Assembly: GCF_014192105.1 (NCBI RefSeq)
Contig: NZ_JACHXK010000011.1
Coordinates: 124,001 to 188,000, forward strand
Direction of reading: 5' to 3'
Length of the DNA stretch: 64,000 bases
From: Paenibacillus phyllosphaerae
GTDB taxonomy: Bacteria; Bacillota; Bacilli; Paenibacillales; Paenibacillaceae
Under the pieces are notes generated by a model. It was not told the DNA's origin. It worked only from the letters and a program-made list of their open reading frames with translations, and did not search any database. Position numbers and translations under genes: made by a program. This document shows positions 1-8,481 of the stretch, one piece after another (within the stretch, counting starts at the first letter, position 1; each line of letters begins with the position of its first letter).

Positions 1-132
1 CGACATGCGACGACTGCACCCGGCACGCATCATTGCGCCGCGATTAGAGCCTAAGGTCTTAGATGCAGCTTGGTCTTGCGGGCGGCGTACTGTTCGTCTG
101 TTCGCTTCATACATTGGGGAGGTTGTTTGTTC

Positions 133-2499
133 GTGTATAGTTTACTTGTTGGTTTAACACTTATACCGCCAATTCTATTAATCGTGTTTGGCTGGATTGC
201 CGGGACGAAGGCTTCGCGCCTGCTATTCAGCCCATCGGCGCCGCTGATGCGCAAGAAAGCACGGAAACTGATCAGCTGGACGTTCATCCTGACGATCCCC
301 GCAGCGGCTTCATGCACGGGAGCCGCGCTGCTGATGCTGGATTACGATCCCGTCTATTGGCAGGATCGGGTATACGTACAGGCGCCGCTCGTCGCGCTGC
401 CGCTAATCGCCGCTTGGTTCATTGCCGTTCCTAGGCTGCTCCTGCTGCGCCGGGAGTTGTCGCGTTACGAGGCCGAAGCGCCGCTGATGGCGCAGACACG
501 GGCCAAAGCCGCTCATCCCGGCATCGTCGTCCCCTTCCAGGCTTCCGCTTGGGGAGGCGCTGCCGTACTCTTCATCGCGCTTATCATGCCCGCTCCGATC
601 GATTGGCTGAGCACCGCATTCCCGGCCGCGCTCACGCTGCTCGTCTGGTACGTCCTCTGGATCCGGCATGGCCGCCGTTCCCATAAGGCGTCGAACCCGG
701 AAGCGGTCCTGATCTCCCGGCCTTGGCGCAGCGCGTTCGGCGGCTTGGGCGTCGCCCTGTTCTTATCGGCGATTATGGGTCTATTCGTCTATTTGGCTTA
801 CGAGAACAGCCGCTTGCCGAGCCGAATCGATATGGCTTCAGGCGAGGCGGATTTCGGCGGGGGCAGCGAGCTTGCGCATGTCCATGACGGCAGTGAAGTT
901 CCGGAAGGCCTGCGCGTCATCTCGGTATCCGACTTGACCGGCCCGCAGGACGGCGAGCCGGATCAGACGTTTACCCTGACGGCAGAGAAGAAGAACGTTA
1001 CGCTCAGCTCCGGCACAATGGTCGAAGCCTGGACGTTCAACGGGCAGATTCCCGGTCCGCAACTGCGGGTCAAACAAGGCGAGCTGGTCGAAGTGACGCT
1101 CGTGAACCGGGATATTGAGGACGGCGCGACGATCCACTGGCACGGACTTGACGTACCGAACGCCGAGGATGGCGTAGCCGGCGCGACGCAGGATGCGGTC
1201 ATGCCGGGACAGACGCACACGTACCGTTTTGTCGCGGAACAGACGGGGACATTCTGGTATCACTCCCATCAGCATTCGAGAGAGGCCGTCTCGAAGGGGC
1301 TGTTCGGATCGCTCATCGTCGAGCCGGCTGACCTTGTTCAACCTGAACCCGACACGGACACGGATGCGGCTGTAGACGAAGAACAGCTTGAAGCCGATGG
1401 CCTAACCGAACCGGAGATCAACGAACCCGCGGCGGAGTCCGGATCTGACGCCGGCGATGAAATTCTCGCCGGGGCGGACGGTCTGAATAGCGGACTGACG
1501 TTGGCCTCCCTGACGCTGACGGAGCAATCTTCTGCATGGACAGCTGAAGGCGAGGCCGCAGCCGAAACGGCGACTGAGGCCGAAACAGCTGAAGCGCCGG
1601 TTGAAGCAGTTGACGCAGCCGCTGCGGAAGAGCGCGATTTTACCGTCATGACCCATCTGTGGGGAAGTACGTTCGCGATCGGCGCGAATGACCAGGTGCA
1701 GCGCTTCGATGTCGCTCCCGGTACGCAAGTCCGGATGCGCCTCATTAATACCGACGATTGGGTTCGCCAGTCGTATATGCTTGTCGGCACCTCCTTCCAG
1801 GTCGCCGCAATTGACGGGACGGATCTCAATGCACCCGGCATGCTGACGAACGAAAAGCTGGTGCTGACCACAGGCGGACGGTACGATCTGACCTTCACGA
1901 TGCCCGATGGCCCTGTCTACCTGAGCGTAGCCGGACGGGAAGATCTCGGTCTCTTCCTGAGCCCGGACGGCAACGGCGATATTCCGTCCATTCCCGCCAT
2001 GAAGGCGTTCGACCCGCTTCATTACGGCGAGCCTTCGGAGACCGCTTTCGACGCGAACAGCACATTCGACCGGTCGTTCACGATGGTACTCGACAACATG
2101 CTCGGCTTCTACAACGGCACGTTCGACCAACTGTACACGATGAACGGCGAGGTGTTCCCGAACACGCCGATGTACATGGTGCGCGAAGGCGATCTTGTCA
2201 AAATGACGATCGTGAACCGCGGCATGGTCGACCACCCGATGCATCTGCACGGCCATCATGCGCTGGTCCTCTCCCGCAACGGCGAGCCTGCTGACGGCAG
2301 CGCATGGTGGACCGATACGCTGGACGTCCAGCCCGGCGAAACGTACGAGATCGCCTTCCGGGCCGACAATCCCGGCCTGTGGATGGACCATTGCCATAAT
2401 CTCGTGCACGCCAAGGCCGGCATGTCGATGCACCTCATGTACGAAGGCATTGCCGCGCCTTACACGGTCGGCGAAGAAACGCAGAATCATCCGGAATAG
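133..2499 (+). CDS. Membrane-anchored multicopper oxidase
   Basis: Copper-dependent oxidase expected to act outside the membrane, oxidising a substrate (possibly Cu(I)) and reducing oxygen. The roughly 230 N-terminal residues are hydrophobic, with about six probable membrane segments. A cupredoxin-type oxidase follows. All four copper motifs are visible: HWHGLDVPN near residue 334, WYHSHQHS near 375, HPMHLHGHH near 700, and HCHNLVHAKAGM near 752, whose Met is the axial type-1 ligand. Residues about 400-500 are an Ala/Glu/Asp-rich insert between cupredoxin domains. I chose the GTG at 133 because GGGGAGG ends 10 bases upstream; the earlier in-frame ATG at 70 has no ribosome binding site and would add a charged extension. 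The copper island lies 5 kb downstream, so a copper-detoxification role is plausible but inferred. Confidence 0.88.
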   Translation: MYSLLVGLTLIPPILLIVFGWIAGTKASRLLFSPSAPLMRKKARKLISWTFILTIPAAASCTGAALLMLDYDPVYWQDRVYVQAPLVALPLIAAWFIAVPRLLLLRRELSRYEAEAPLMAQTRAKAAHPGIVVPFQASAWGGAAVLFIALIMPAPIDWLSTAFPAALTLLVWYVLWIRHGRRSHKASNPEAVLISRPWRSAFGGLGVALFLSAIMGLFVYLAYENSRLPSRIDMASGEADFGGGSELAHVHDGSEVPEGLRVISVSDLTGPQDGEPDQTFTLTAEKKNVTLSSGTMVEAWTFNGQIPGPQLRVKQGELVEVTLVNRDIEDGATIHWHGLDVPNAEDGVAGATQDAVMPGQTHTYRFVAEQTGTFWYHSHQHSREAVSKGLFGSLIVEPADLVQPEPDTDTDAAVDEEQLEADGLTEPEINEPAAESGSDAGDEILAGADGLNSGLTLASLTLTEQSSAWTAEGEAAAETATEAETAEAPVEAVDAAAAEERDFTVMTHLWGSTFAIGANDQVQRFDVAPGTQVRMRLINTDDWVRQSYMLVGTSFQVAAIDGTDLNAPGMLTNEKLVLTTGGRYDLTFTMPDGPVYLSVAGREDLGLFLSPDGNGDIPSIPAMKAFDPLHYGEPSETAFDANSTFDRSFTMVLDNMLGFYNGTFDQLYTMNGEVFPNTPMYMVREGDLVKMTIVNRGMVDHPMHLHGHHALVLSRNGEPADGSAWWTDTLDVQPGETYEIAFRADNPGLWMDHCHNLVHAKAGMSMHLMYEGIAAPYTVGEETQNHPE

Positions 2500-2510
2500 C
2501 ACATGTGCAG

Positions 2511-2538
2511 GGAAGGTCCGACGAGGGCCTTCCTTTTT
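2511..2538 (+). terminator. Terminator after multicopper oxidase gene
   Basis: GGAAGGTCC pairs with GGGCCTTCC (one G-U pair) around a five-base loop and is followed by TTTTT, 12 bases after the stop codon. Confidence 0.85.
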
Positions 2539-2753
2539 GGTGTCGCCGGACAATGTGCCTCCTCTCCTTCACACGCGGCTCCCGGCACAAGATCAAGTAT
2601 CATCGGCCGAGCTTCGTCCGGTTAACGTGAATTCACACCTTGCAAGATAGCAGTCATGGAGGCCACCGCTTGCGAATACGTTAGCTTAATATGGGCACTT
2701 GTCGATTACGGAAACGGAAAATCGCGGCCATTGCCGCATGAGGAGGAAAAAGC

Positions 2754-4046
2754 ATGCAGATCCACGTCGTGCAGCCCGGACAATCGCTGTATGGCATTGC
2801 GCAGGCATATGGAACGAATGTGCAGACCATCGCGGAGGCAAACGAAATCAATCCGGCCAATTCGTTGGTCATCGGGCAGGCGCTCGTCATTCCGATCGTG
2901 GGACGTTATTATTTCGTGCAGCCAGGGGACTCGCTGACGACCATCGCCGCCCGCTTCGGCACCGACGCCGCCACGCTTGCCCGCATCAACAATTTGAATC
3001 AGCAGAACCAGCTGGTCGTCGGCCTGCGCCTGTACATACCGCCGCAGCCTAAGCGCAATGCCGAGGTGAACGCTTATGTGGAGCCGCGCGGCGAAACGGT
3101 TGCGCCTAACCTTGTCACCTCCGTTCAGGAAGCAGCTCCCCACCTGACGTATTTGGCGCCTTTCAGCTTCCGGATCAACCGGGACGGATCATTGACGCCG
3201 CCTCAGCTGGATAATTTCCGGGCGATTGCCGATCAGAACGGCGTTACCCTCATGATGGTCGTCACCAATCTGGAGAACGACCAGTTCAGCGCCGAGCTCG
3301 GCGAGATCATCCTCAATAATGAGACGGTGCAGAATCAGCTGCTCGACAACATTATCAGCACGGCGCAGCGCCTCGGTTTCCGCGACATTCACTTCGATAT
3401 CGAGCATCTGCGTCCGGAGGACCGGGAAGCGTACAACCGTTTCCTGCGCAAAGCGGCAGCCCGGCTACATGCGCAAGGCTACCTCATCTCGACGGCGCTT
3501 GCGCCGAAGACGAGCGCTTCGCAGACCGGCGAATGGTACACCGCGCACGATTATAAGGCACACGGCGAGATCGTCGATTTCGTCATCATTATGACCTACG
3601 AATGGGGCTACAGCGGCGGTCCCGCCATGCCGGTCTCGCCGATCGGCCCGGTGCGGCGCGTGCTCGAGTACGCCATCACGGAGATGCCGGCCAACAAGAT
3701 TATGATGGGCCAAAATCTGTACGGCTACGACTGGACGCTGCCCTTCGTCCCGGGCGGTGCTTATGCGCGCGCGCTCAGTCCGCAGCAGGCGATCGACCTC
3801 GCCCGCCGCGAAAACTCGCGGATCGAGTACGACTACACGGCCCAAGCGCCGACCTTCCGTTATTGGGATGACAACCGGAAGGAGCACATCGTCTGGTTCG
3901 AGGACGCCCGCTCCATTCAGGCCAAGTTCGACCTGCTGAAAGAGCTAGGCTTGCGCGGCATCAGCTACTGGAAACTCGGGCTCAGCTTCCCGCAGAACTG
4001 GCTGCTGCTGGAGGATAATTTCAACGTGACGAAGCTGAATCGATAG
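2754..4046 (+). CDS. LysM-GH18 spore germination glycosidase (YaaH/SleL type)
   Basis: Predicted peptidoglycan N-acetylglucosaminidase of the YaaH/SleL group, which coats spores and degrades cortex fragments during germination. Two LysM modules are at residues about 1-47 (starting MQIHVVQPGQSLYGIAQAYG) and 49-95 (YYFVQPGDSLTTIAARFG). A GH18 barrel follows; its catalytic strand reads DIHFDIEHL near residue 208, with the acid/base Glu in the final E. The length (430) matches the family. There is no signal peptide, as usual for coat-associated members assembled in the mother cell. AGGAGG lies 7 bases before the ATG. It is a single gene with its own terminator. Sporulation-specific (sigma E) expression is expected from the family but I did not identify a promoter. 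Confidence 0.88.
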   Translation: MQIHVVQPGQSLYGIAQAYGTNVQTIAEANEINPANSLVIGQALVIPIVGRYYFVQPGDSLTTIAARFGTDAATLARINNLNQQNQLVVGLRLYIPPQPKRNAEVNAYVEPRGETVAPNLVTSVQEAAPHLTYLAPFSFRINRDGSLTPPQLDNFRAIADQNGVTLMMVVTNLENDQFSAELGEIILNNETVQNQLLDNIISTAQRLGFRDIHFDIEHLRPEDREAYNRFLRKAAARLHAQGYLISTALAPKTSASQTGEWYTAHDYKAHGEIVDFVIIMTYEWGYSGGPAMPVSPIGPVRRVLEYAITEMPANKIMMGQNLYGYDWTLPFVPGGAYARALSPQQAIDLARRENSRIEYDYTAQAPTFRYWDDNRKEHIVWFEDARSIQAKFDLLKELGLRGISYWKLGLSFPQNWLLLEDNFNVTKLNR

Positions 4047-4083
4047 AGAGAGGGCCACGCCTTCGCCTCATGATCGAACGACA

Positions 4084-4118
4084 AATAGCGGTCCCCGCTT
4101 CCGTACGGGACCGCTATT
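4084..4118. terminator. Bidirectional terminator
   Basis: AATAGCGGTCCC and GGGACCGCTATT form a perfect 12-bp stem between two convergent genes. Confidence 0.85.
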
Positions 4119-4122
4119 CTCG

Positions 4123-5406
4123 TTACGCTCGGCGCTTGTCAGCCGCGCCTCGGCCGCCCTGCTCGAGCGCCTCGATCATGCTGGCCAGCCGCTTAAGCAG
4201 CTGCACGATGTCGACGTAGGCCGCCGCCGTCAGCTTGGCCAGGTCGCCCGCCGACCGGGCGCGCAGCGCGGTGCGGCTGCCGGGCATCTCGTCGTCGCCA
4301 AAGCCGTCGAAGCTGCCGAGCCCCCGCGCATCGAACCGCGCCAGCTTGCTGATCGGCTTGCCCGCGGCAAGCAAATCGTACACCGCCGCCGTATCCGTTG
4401 GCTCCAGCAGGCGAAGCGCGCCTTTGGCCGGATTGCTCTCGAGCAGCGCATTCACCAGCTCGACGAGCGCGGTGTAATCCGCAAGCGACACGCCCTTGCC
4501 CTCAATATAGCCGCTGTCCTGCTCGAGCGAAGCGTCGAGGCTGCGATACAGCTCCTGCAGCGTGTACAGCGTCTCTTCCGTATCCAGTCCCAGGTCGGTA
4601 TCGAGTTCGAGCAGCGATACACGCACCGTCTCCTGGCGGATGCTCGGCTGATACGCCTTGACGATCTCAAGCGTCGCCTCCGCCTTGATCGGGAGCTGGA
4701 AGACAGGCGGCTCTTTACCGTAGCGCTTCCTGAGCGCTTTGGACCATTTGCCCTCGTATACCGTGCCGCTCTCCGTCACGATCCGAAACAGACGTTTCTG
4801 CGCATCCATCGCGGTCAGCTTGCCTTCCATCTGCACCTCATCTGTCGTCTCGGTTACGCCTAGAACGTAATTCTTGCCCGCCTGAAGCTGCTCGCTTCTC
4901 AGCTCGACCTCAGACCGTTCGCCGCTAGGCGACTCCCATTCGAACCGGATCTCCGTCTGCGGCAGCTCCGCAAGCGCGGTCAATAACTCCCCATACGCCA
5001 CGACTGTCCGTACGGCGGCCTTCTCCAAGCGGGCTTGCAGCCGCTGCACATCGACCGTATCGACCAGCAATTCCACAAGCCGCTGAATCGCCAAGGTCGC
5101 CGGGGTCATGCCGAATAGATCGGCAACCGCTTCTGTGCCGAGCAGCAGAGCAGCGTCGCGCCGTGCCAATACGCGAAGCGCATAATCGCGCACGACAACG
5201 CCCGGCGCCCGCTTGCTCTCTTCCTTCCAGCGCTCATCGAAGGTGCAGAGCGTATGTTGCAAAGCCTCTATGACAGGGTGCCATGCCTCAGCACCCTTAC
5301 TATTCTCATCCGTTAACGCAGCCGCCCGCAGACGAATGACATCACGCCCGATATGGAGCGCTTCTGCGACGGCAGCCTCCCAAGATTGCTCAGACAGTGT
5401 CATCAC
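4123..5406 (-). CDS. Uncharacterised 427-residue cytoplasmic protein
   Basis: I do not recognise a family. The protein has no signal peptide or membrane segment. It is mostly helical and charged, with a beta-rich middle (about residues 150-245) that includes paired strands around YVLGVTETTDEVQMEGKL and TESGTVYEGKWSKALRKRYG. The C-terminus is Ala/Gly/Arg-rich and could be disordered. The start is unusual: GGAGGTG runs straight into GTG ATG ACA, leaving almost no spacer for either start codon, while the in-frame CTG at 5397 lies 8 bases from GGAGG. The upstream neighbour on the same strand is the YnfA-type gene, 118 bases away; co-transcription is possible. It converges on the LysM-GH18 gene across a shared terminator. 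Confidence 0.75.
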   Translation of the reverse strand: MMTLSEQSWEAAVAEALHIGRDVIRLRAAALTDENSKGAEAWHPVIEALQHTLCTFDERWKEESKRAPGVVVRDYALRVLARRDAALLLGTEAVADLFGMTPATLAIQRLVELLVDTVDVQRLQARLEKAAVRTVVAYGELLTALAELPQTEIRFEWESPSGERSEVELRSEQLQAGKNYVLGVTETTDEVQMEGKLTAMDAQKRLFRIVTESGTVYEGKWSKALRKRYGKEPPVFQLPIKAEATLEIVKAYQPSIRQETVRVSLLELDTDLGLDTEETLYTLQELYRSLDASLEQDSGYIEGKGVSLADYTALVELVNALLESNPAKGALRLLEPTDTAAVYDLLAAGKPISKLARFDARGLGSFDGFGDDEMPGSRTALRARSAGDLAKLTAAAYVDIVQLLKRLASMIEALEQGGRGAADKRRA

Positions 5407-5524
5407 CTCCGGCGTAATTCCAGACTGCTAGTTTTACTATAGTACATTTCCTATAGGTCAGACAAAAGGAAATATGCCGCCGTCCATCGCCCAACACGCC
5501 TCAACGCGTCAACAGCATGCAGGA

Positions 5525-5854
5525 CTAACTTCCTCTTGGCGCCCACAGCATCACCGCTACGCCGACCAGGCAGATGATCGCGCCGATGATATCGTACTGA
5601 TCCGGCGTTTTCTTATCGACGAGCCAGCCCCATATGACAGCCAGCGCAATGAAGACGCCGCCATACGCCGCATAGGTCCGCCCGAAGTTCGGAAAAGACT
5701 GCAGTGTAGGCAAAATGCCGTAAATGACCAGTGCGGCGCCGCCCGCGAGGCCGTACCAGATTGGCCGCGATTCGCGCAGCCATAGCCAGACCAAATAACC
5801 CCCGCCGATCTCGGCTAAACCGGCGAGAAGGAATAAGATAATATTCACAGCCAC
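5525..5854 (-). CDS. ynfA: YnfA/UPF0060 family membrane protein
   Basis: Small integral membrane protein of 109 residues with four predicted transmembrane helices, related to the small multidrug resistance fold. Family hallmarks are visible: the N-terminal [18 protein letters not shown], with a conserved Glu inside helix 1, and [23 protein letters not shown]. Its transport substrate is unknown, although some YnfA proteins export cationic dyes. The start is GTG with AGGGGA about 10 bases upstream. A 57-bp hairpin repeat lies about 170 bases upstream in the same intergenic region. Confidence 0.9.
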   Translation of the reverse strand: MAVNIILFLLAGLAEIGGGYLVWLWLRESRPIWYGLAGGAALVIYGILPTLQSFPNFGRTYAAYGGVFIALAVIWGWLVDKKTPDQYDIIGAIICLVGVAVMLWAPRGS

Positions 5855-6026
5855 GTTCGCTTGTCCCCTTCAGACTCGTTTTGAGTTCGATTATAGTATG
5901 CGGGCTCCCCAACTGGCCAGTCCGGCCAAGAGATCGACACGATTTAATCACCTGTTGCACGCATGATTTTAAGGATAAATTAAGGTGACGGACTCCAGTA
6001 TCCGATATGATAGCCTTAAGACGCAT

Positions 6027-6083
6027 CAAGGTGAACCGGCTGACGCCGTCTTTGATGGCGTATGCGCGGTTCATTCCGGAGAA
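6027..6083. repeat. 57-bp hairpin repeat, copy A
   Basis: This segment is 53/57 identical to 49192-49248. It folds into an extended hairpin: outer stem TGAACCG/CGGTTCA, a bulged base and two pairs, a small internal loop, then ACGCC/GGCGT closing a nine-base loop. Between the two copies one outer pair changes from C-G to A-T, so pairing is kept. On the minus strand it could also encode a short peptide starting MNRAYAIKDG. It lies about 100 bases before the bdbD promoter and about 170 bases upstream of ynfA. Confidence 0.7.
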
Positions 6084-6183
6084 TCACCATCGCAGGTACC
6101 ATTCGGGAGGGATGTCATGAACAGGTCCGCGCGCGAAGAAGCTGCAAGATGCCCACGCATACAGTCCCCGATCGAGGGGGGAA

Positions 6184-6221
6184 TTGACGAACAGGCCTAT
6201 TAACACTACAATTTGTAGTGT
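6184..6221 (+). promoter_or_regulatory. bdbDC promoter with overlapping palindromic operator
   Basis: TTGACG (6184-6189), a 17-base spacer and TACAAT (6207-6212) form a near-consensus sigma-A promoter. A perfect 19-bp palindrome, ACACTACAATTTGTAGTGT (6203-6221), covers the -10 box and the start point. Its TACA...TGTA core resembles operators of BlaI/MecI/CopY-family repressors, but the spacing differs and no such repressor gene is in the window. The transcript would have a leader of about 125 bases. Confidence 0.65.
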
Positions 6222-6343
6222 AGTATTCAAGCCCATATGCCGTCGTTAGCGAGACAACGTAACACTTGTGTTCGCAATTATAAGATTGGGGATCCAGCAT
6301 CACCGATCTGACTTTATCCATCCATTCTCAGGAGGTTACCCCC

Positions 6344-7072
6344 ATGCCGCAAGTTCAGAAAGCAAGCGTCAAAGCCAACAACAAACAGCATCGCCAGCAA
6401 CAGGCCATCGCCAAAAAGCAGCGCATGCGCATCCTCATGTCGCTCACCGCAGTCGCTTTCATCGCGCTCATCGTCCTCGCCTTCGTGTTCCGGCCCAGCT
6501 CCACGATGGAATTCAACTATAGCGAGCTCCCGCTGAAGGGCGAAGCGAATGCGCCGGTGAAGATCGTCGAGTTCGGCGATTACAAATGCCCGGCTTGTCA
6601 GCAGTTCAGCCAGACGATCGTGAAGCAGCTCGAGCAGGATTATATCTCGACCGGCGACGTTGGCCTCTATTTCGTCAATGACACGATCATCGGACCGGAC
6701 TCCTACACCGCCGCCTATGCCGCGCAGTCCGTTTTTCACCAGAACCCGGACGCGTTCTGGCCTTATTATGACGCGATCTACAGGAATCAGGGCAACGAGA
6801 TGGAAGCATGGGCAACCGCCGATTACATGACGACGCTGGCGCAGAACGAGAAGATCGACGTCGATTACGACAAGCTGCGCAGCGACATCGAGAACGGAAC
6901 TTACGCCGATGAGGTGGACAGCCACAACAAGCTGGCCAGCCAAGGGAATGTGCAAGCGACGCCGACGCTGTTCATCAATGGCGAGAAATTCGAGGACGTA
7001 TTCGATTACGAAGCATTGAAAAAAGCGATTGAGAAAGCGAAATCCGAGGCGGCGTCCGCGGAGGCCGAATGA
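6344..7072 (+). CDS. bdbD: DsbA-like thiol-disulfide oxidoreductase
   Basis: Extracytoplasmic thioredoxin-fold oxidase that introduces disulfide bonds into exported proteins. One membrane anchor lies near residues 27-48, after a basic Lys/Gln-rich cytoplasmic N-terminus. The active site FGDYKCPACQQF (CPAC) is near residue 84. The helical insertion and the cis-Pro loop QATPTLFINGEKF near residue 205 are typical of the DsbA/BdbD family. AGGAGG lies 8 bases before the ATG. The stop overlaps the start of bdbC (ATGA), so the pair is translationally coupled: BdbC reoxidises BdbD. Confidence 0.92.
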   Translation: MPQVQKASVKANNKQHRQQQAIAKKQRMRILMSLTAVAFIALIVLAFVFRPSSTMEFNYSELPLKGEANAPVKIVEFGDYKCPACQQFSQTIVKQLEQDYISTGDVGLYFVNDTIIGPDSYTAAYAAQSVFHQNPDAFWPYYDAIYRNQGNEMEAWATADYMTTLAQNEKIDVDYDKLRSDIENGTYADEVDSHNKLASQGNVQATPTLFINGEKFEDVFDYEALKKAIEKAKSEAASAEAE

Positions 7073-7518
7073 TCCGAGCCTACTCGCTCTATCTTGCCTG
7101 GGTCGTCTCGCTGGTCGCCACGGGCGGCAGCCTGTTCCTCAGCGAAGTGATGGACTTCGAACCATGCAGGCTATGCTGGTTCCAGCGCATCTTCATGTAC
7201 CCGCTCGTCATCTTGCTAGGGCGGGCCGCCTACAAGAACGACCGGGGCATTATCGGCTACACGCTGCCGCTCAGCATTATCGGCGGGTGTATCTCCCTCT
7301 ATCATTATCTCGAGCAAAAGGTTCCGGGCATGGCCGACATCCTGCCTTGCACGCAAGGCGTTCCTTGCAACCAGGATTATCTCGACTGGTTCGGCTTCAT
7401 TACGATCCCGTTCCTGGCGCTGATCGCCTTCATCCTCATCACGATCTTCCTCCTGCTCGCGCGGGGCGTTCAGGAAGAGGACAACCAAGAAGAGCAAAGC
7501 GCAAGCCAGGAAGCCTAA
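7069..7518 (+). CDS. bdbC: Disulfide oxidoreductase of the DsbB/BdbC family
   Basis: Four-helix membrane protein of 149 residues that passes electrons from reduced BdbD to quinone. It carries the two cysteine pairs of the family: [15 protein letters not shown] near residue 30 and [12 protein letters not shown] near residue 100. The start overlaps the bdbD stop by four bases. The C-terminus is an acidic, Gln-rich cytoplasmic tail. Confidence 0.93.
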   Translation: MIRAYSLYLAWVVSLVATGGSLFLSEVMDFEPCRLCWFQRIFMYPLVILLGRAAYKNDRGIIGYTLPLSIIGGCISLYHYLEQKVPGMADILPCTQGVPCNQDYLDWFGFITIPFLALIAFILITIFLLLARGVQEEDNQEEQSASQEA

Positions 7519-7545
7519 GAGCGGGCATCCCCCTTTATCGCAGCA

Positions 7546-7587
7546 CGCCAAAAGCAGCAAGCCTCCATCGGCTTGCTGCTTTTGGCG
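7546..7587. terminator. Strong bidirectional terminator
   Basis: An 18-bp perfect stem (CGCCAAAAGCAGCAAGCC and its complement) with a six-base loop lies between the convergent bdbDC and copper operons. Confidence 0.88.
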
Positions 7588-7611
7588 TCTATAGCGGTAG
7601 GTGCGAGAATC

Positions 7612-8466
7612 TTACGGCACGTTCACGGTGAACGGAACGACGAACGTTTGGCCACCGCGCTGGAACTGGCCCCAAATCTTATACAGGCCGCTCTTCGGGA
7701 ACGTCGTCTTGAAGGCAGCCTCCGGTCCTTGCGCCTTCTCGTCCACCGGATGGACGTGCAGATACTGCTCCGTATCCGCGCTTAGGATCACGACATGTCC
7801 CACCGCGCCCAAGTAAGGCTCCAGATCGGTAATCGGCTGCTTCGTCTTCGCATCGGTCAGCTGGAATTTCAAGTCCAGCTCCATATCCGCCATCAGATGG
7901 CCGAAGGAGAGCGTCGCCGTCACGCCGTCCACCGTCTTGGTGAGCGTCCGATCCGGCTCAATGGCCGCTTCCTTCGCGTCATCGCCCGCAATGGTGACCC
8001 AGCTGCTCTGCGAGACGGCGCCTCCTCCCGCCGGCATGTAATCGGCGATGAGCTTGTACTCGCCCGCCGACGGGAATACCGTCGACACTTCGAACTTCCC
8101 ATCGCCCTTATGTTCCGGATGAATGTGGTTGAAGGTCGACAGATCCTTGCTGACGACGATCAGATGCATCTCCTTCTCATGGTTGATATCGAACTTCGTT
8201 ACGGGCTTGCCGGCTTCATCCGTCACTTGAATCGTAATTCCGGTCTTCGATCCCGCTGCAGGCGCGGTGCTGGAGAACGTCCAGCCGGCCTTCGTCTGTA
8301 CGCCGGCCTCTTCATCGCCATGGCTGTCTTCGTGACCGCCGTGAGCGCCATGGCCGCTTTCTTCGGTCATCGCTGTCTCATCATGGTTCTCGCTTTTCTT
8401 GGCGCAGCCTGAGGCGGCGCCAAGTACGAGCATGGCCGCGAGCGTGGTTAACAGTATTCGTCGCAT
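7612..8466 (-). CDS. Copper-island lipoprotein with two HxHP domains (YtkA-like)
   Basis: Secreted, probably lipid-anchored protein: signal MRRILLTTLAAMLVLGAASGC with a Cys in lipobox position. A His/Asp/Glu-rich segment (residues about 28-52, including HGAHGGHEDSHGDEE) follows and could bind metal. Two related beta-domains each contain a conserved His cluster, HLIVVSKDLSTFNHIHPEH near residue 105 and VILSADTEQYLHVHPVDE near 230. These resemble YtkA/FixH-type domains. It is the last gene of the copper operon, 15 bases after copA, so a role in handling copper outside the membrane is likely but inferred. AAGGAGC precedes the ATG. Confidence 0.8.
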   Translation of the reverse strand: MRRILLTTLAAMLVLGAASGCAKKSENHDETAMTEESGHGAHGGHEDSHGDEEAGVQTKAGWTFSSTAPAAGSKTGITIQVTDEAGKPVTKFDINHEKEMHLIVVSKDLSTFNHIHPEHKGDGKFEVSTVFPSAGEYKLIADYMPAGGGAVSQSSWVTIAGDDAKEAAIEPDRTLTKTVDGVTATLSFGHLMADMELDLKFQLTDAKTKQPITDLEPYLGAVGHVVILSADTEQYLHVHPVDEKAQGPEAAFKTTFPKSGLYKIWGQFQRGGQTFVVPFTVNVP

Positions 8467-8481
8467 CTTATTCGCTGCTCC

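Noticed and set aside
1338..2553. Long minus-strand open frames across the multicopper oxidase
   Set aside because: Low-complexity Arg/Ser/Val-rich translations caused by high G+C in the real gene; the oxidase motifs are unambiguous.
5613..6074. A 153-codon minus-strand frame beginning in the hairpin repeat and running over ynfA
   Set aside because: It overlaps ynfA out of frame and has no homology beyond the first 16 residues, which belong to the repeated element.
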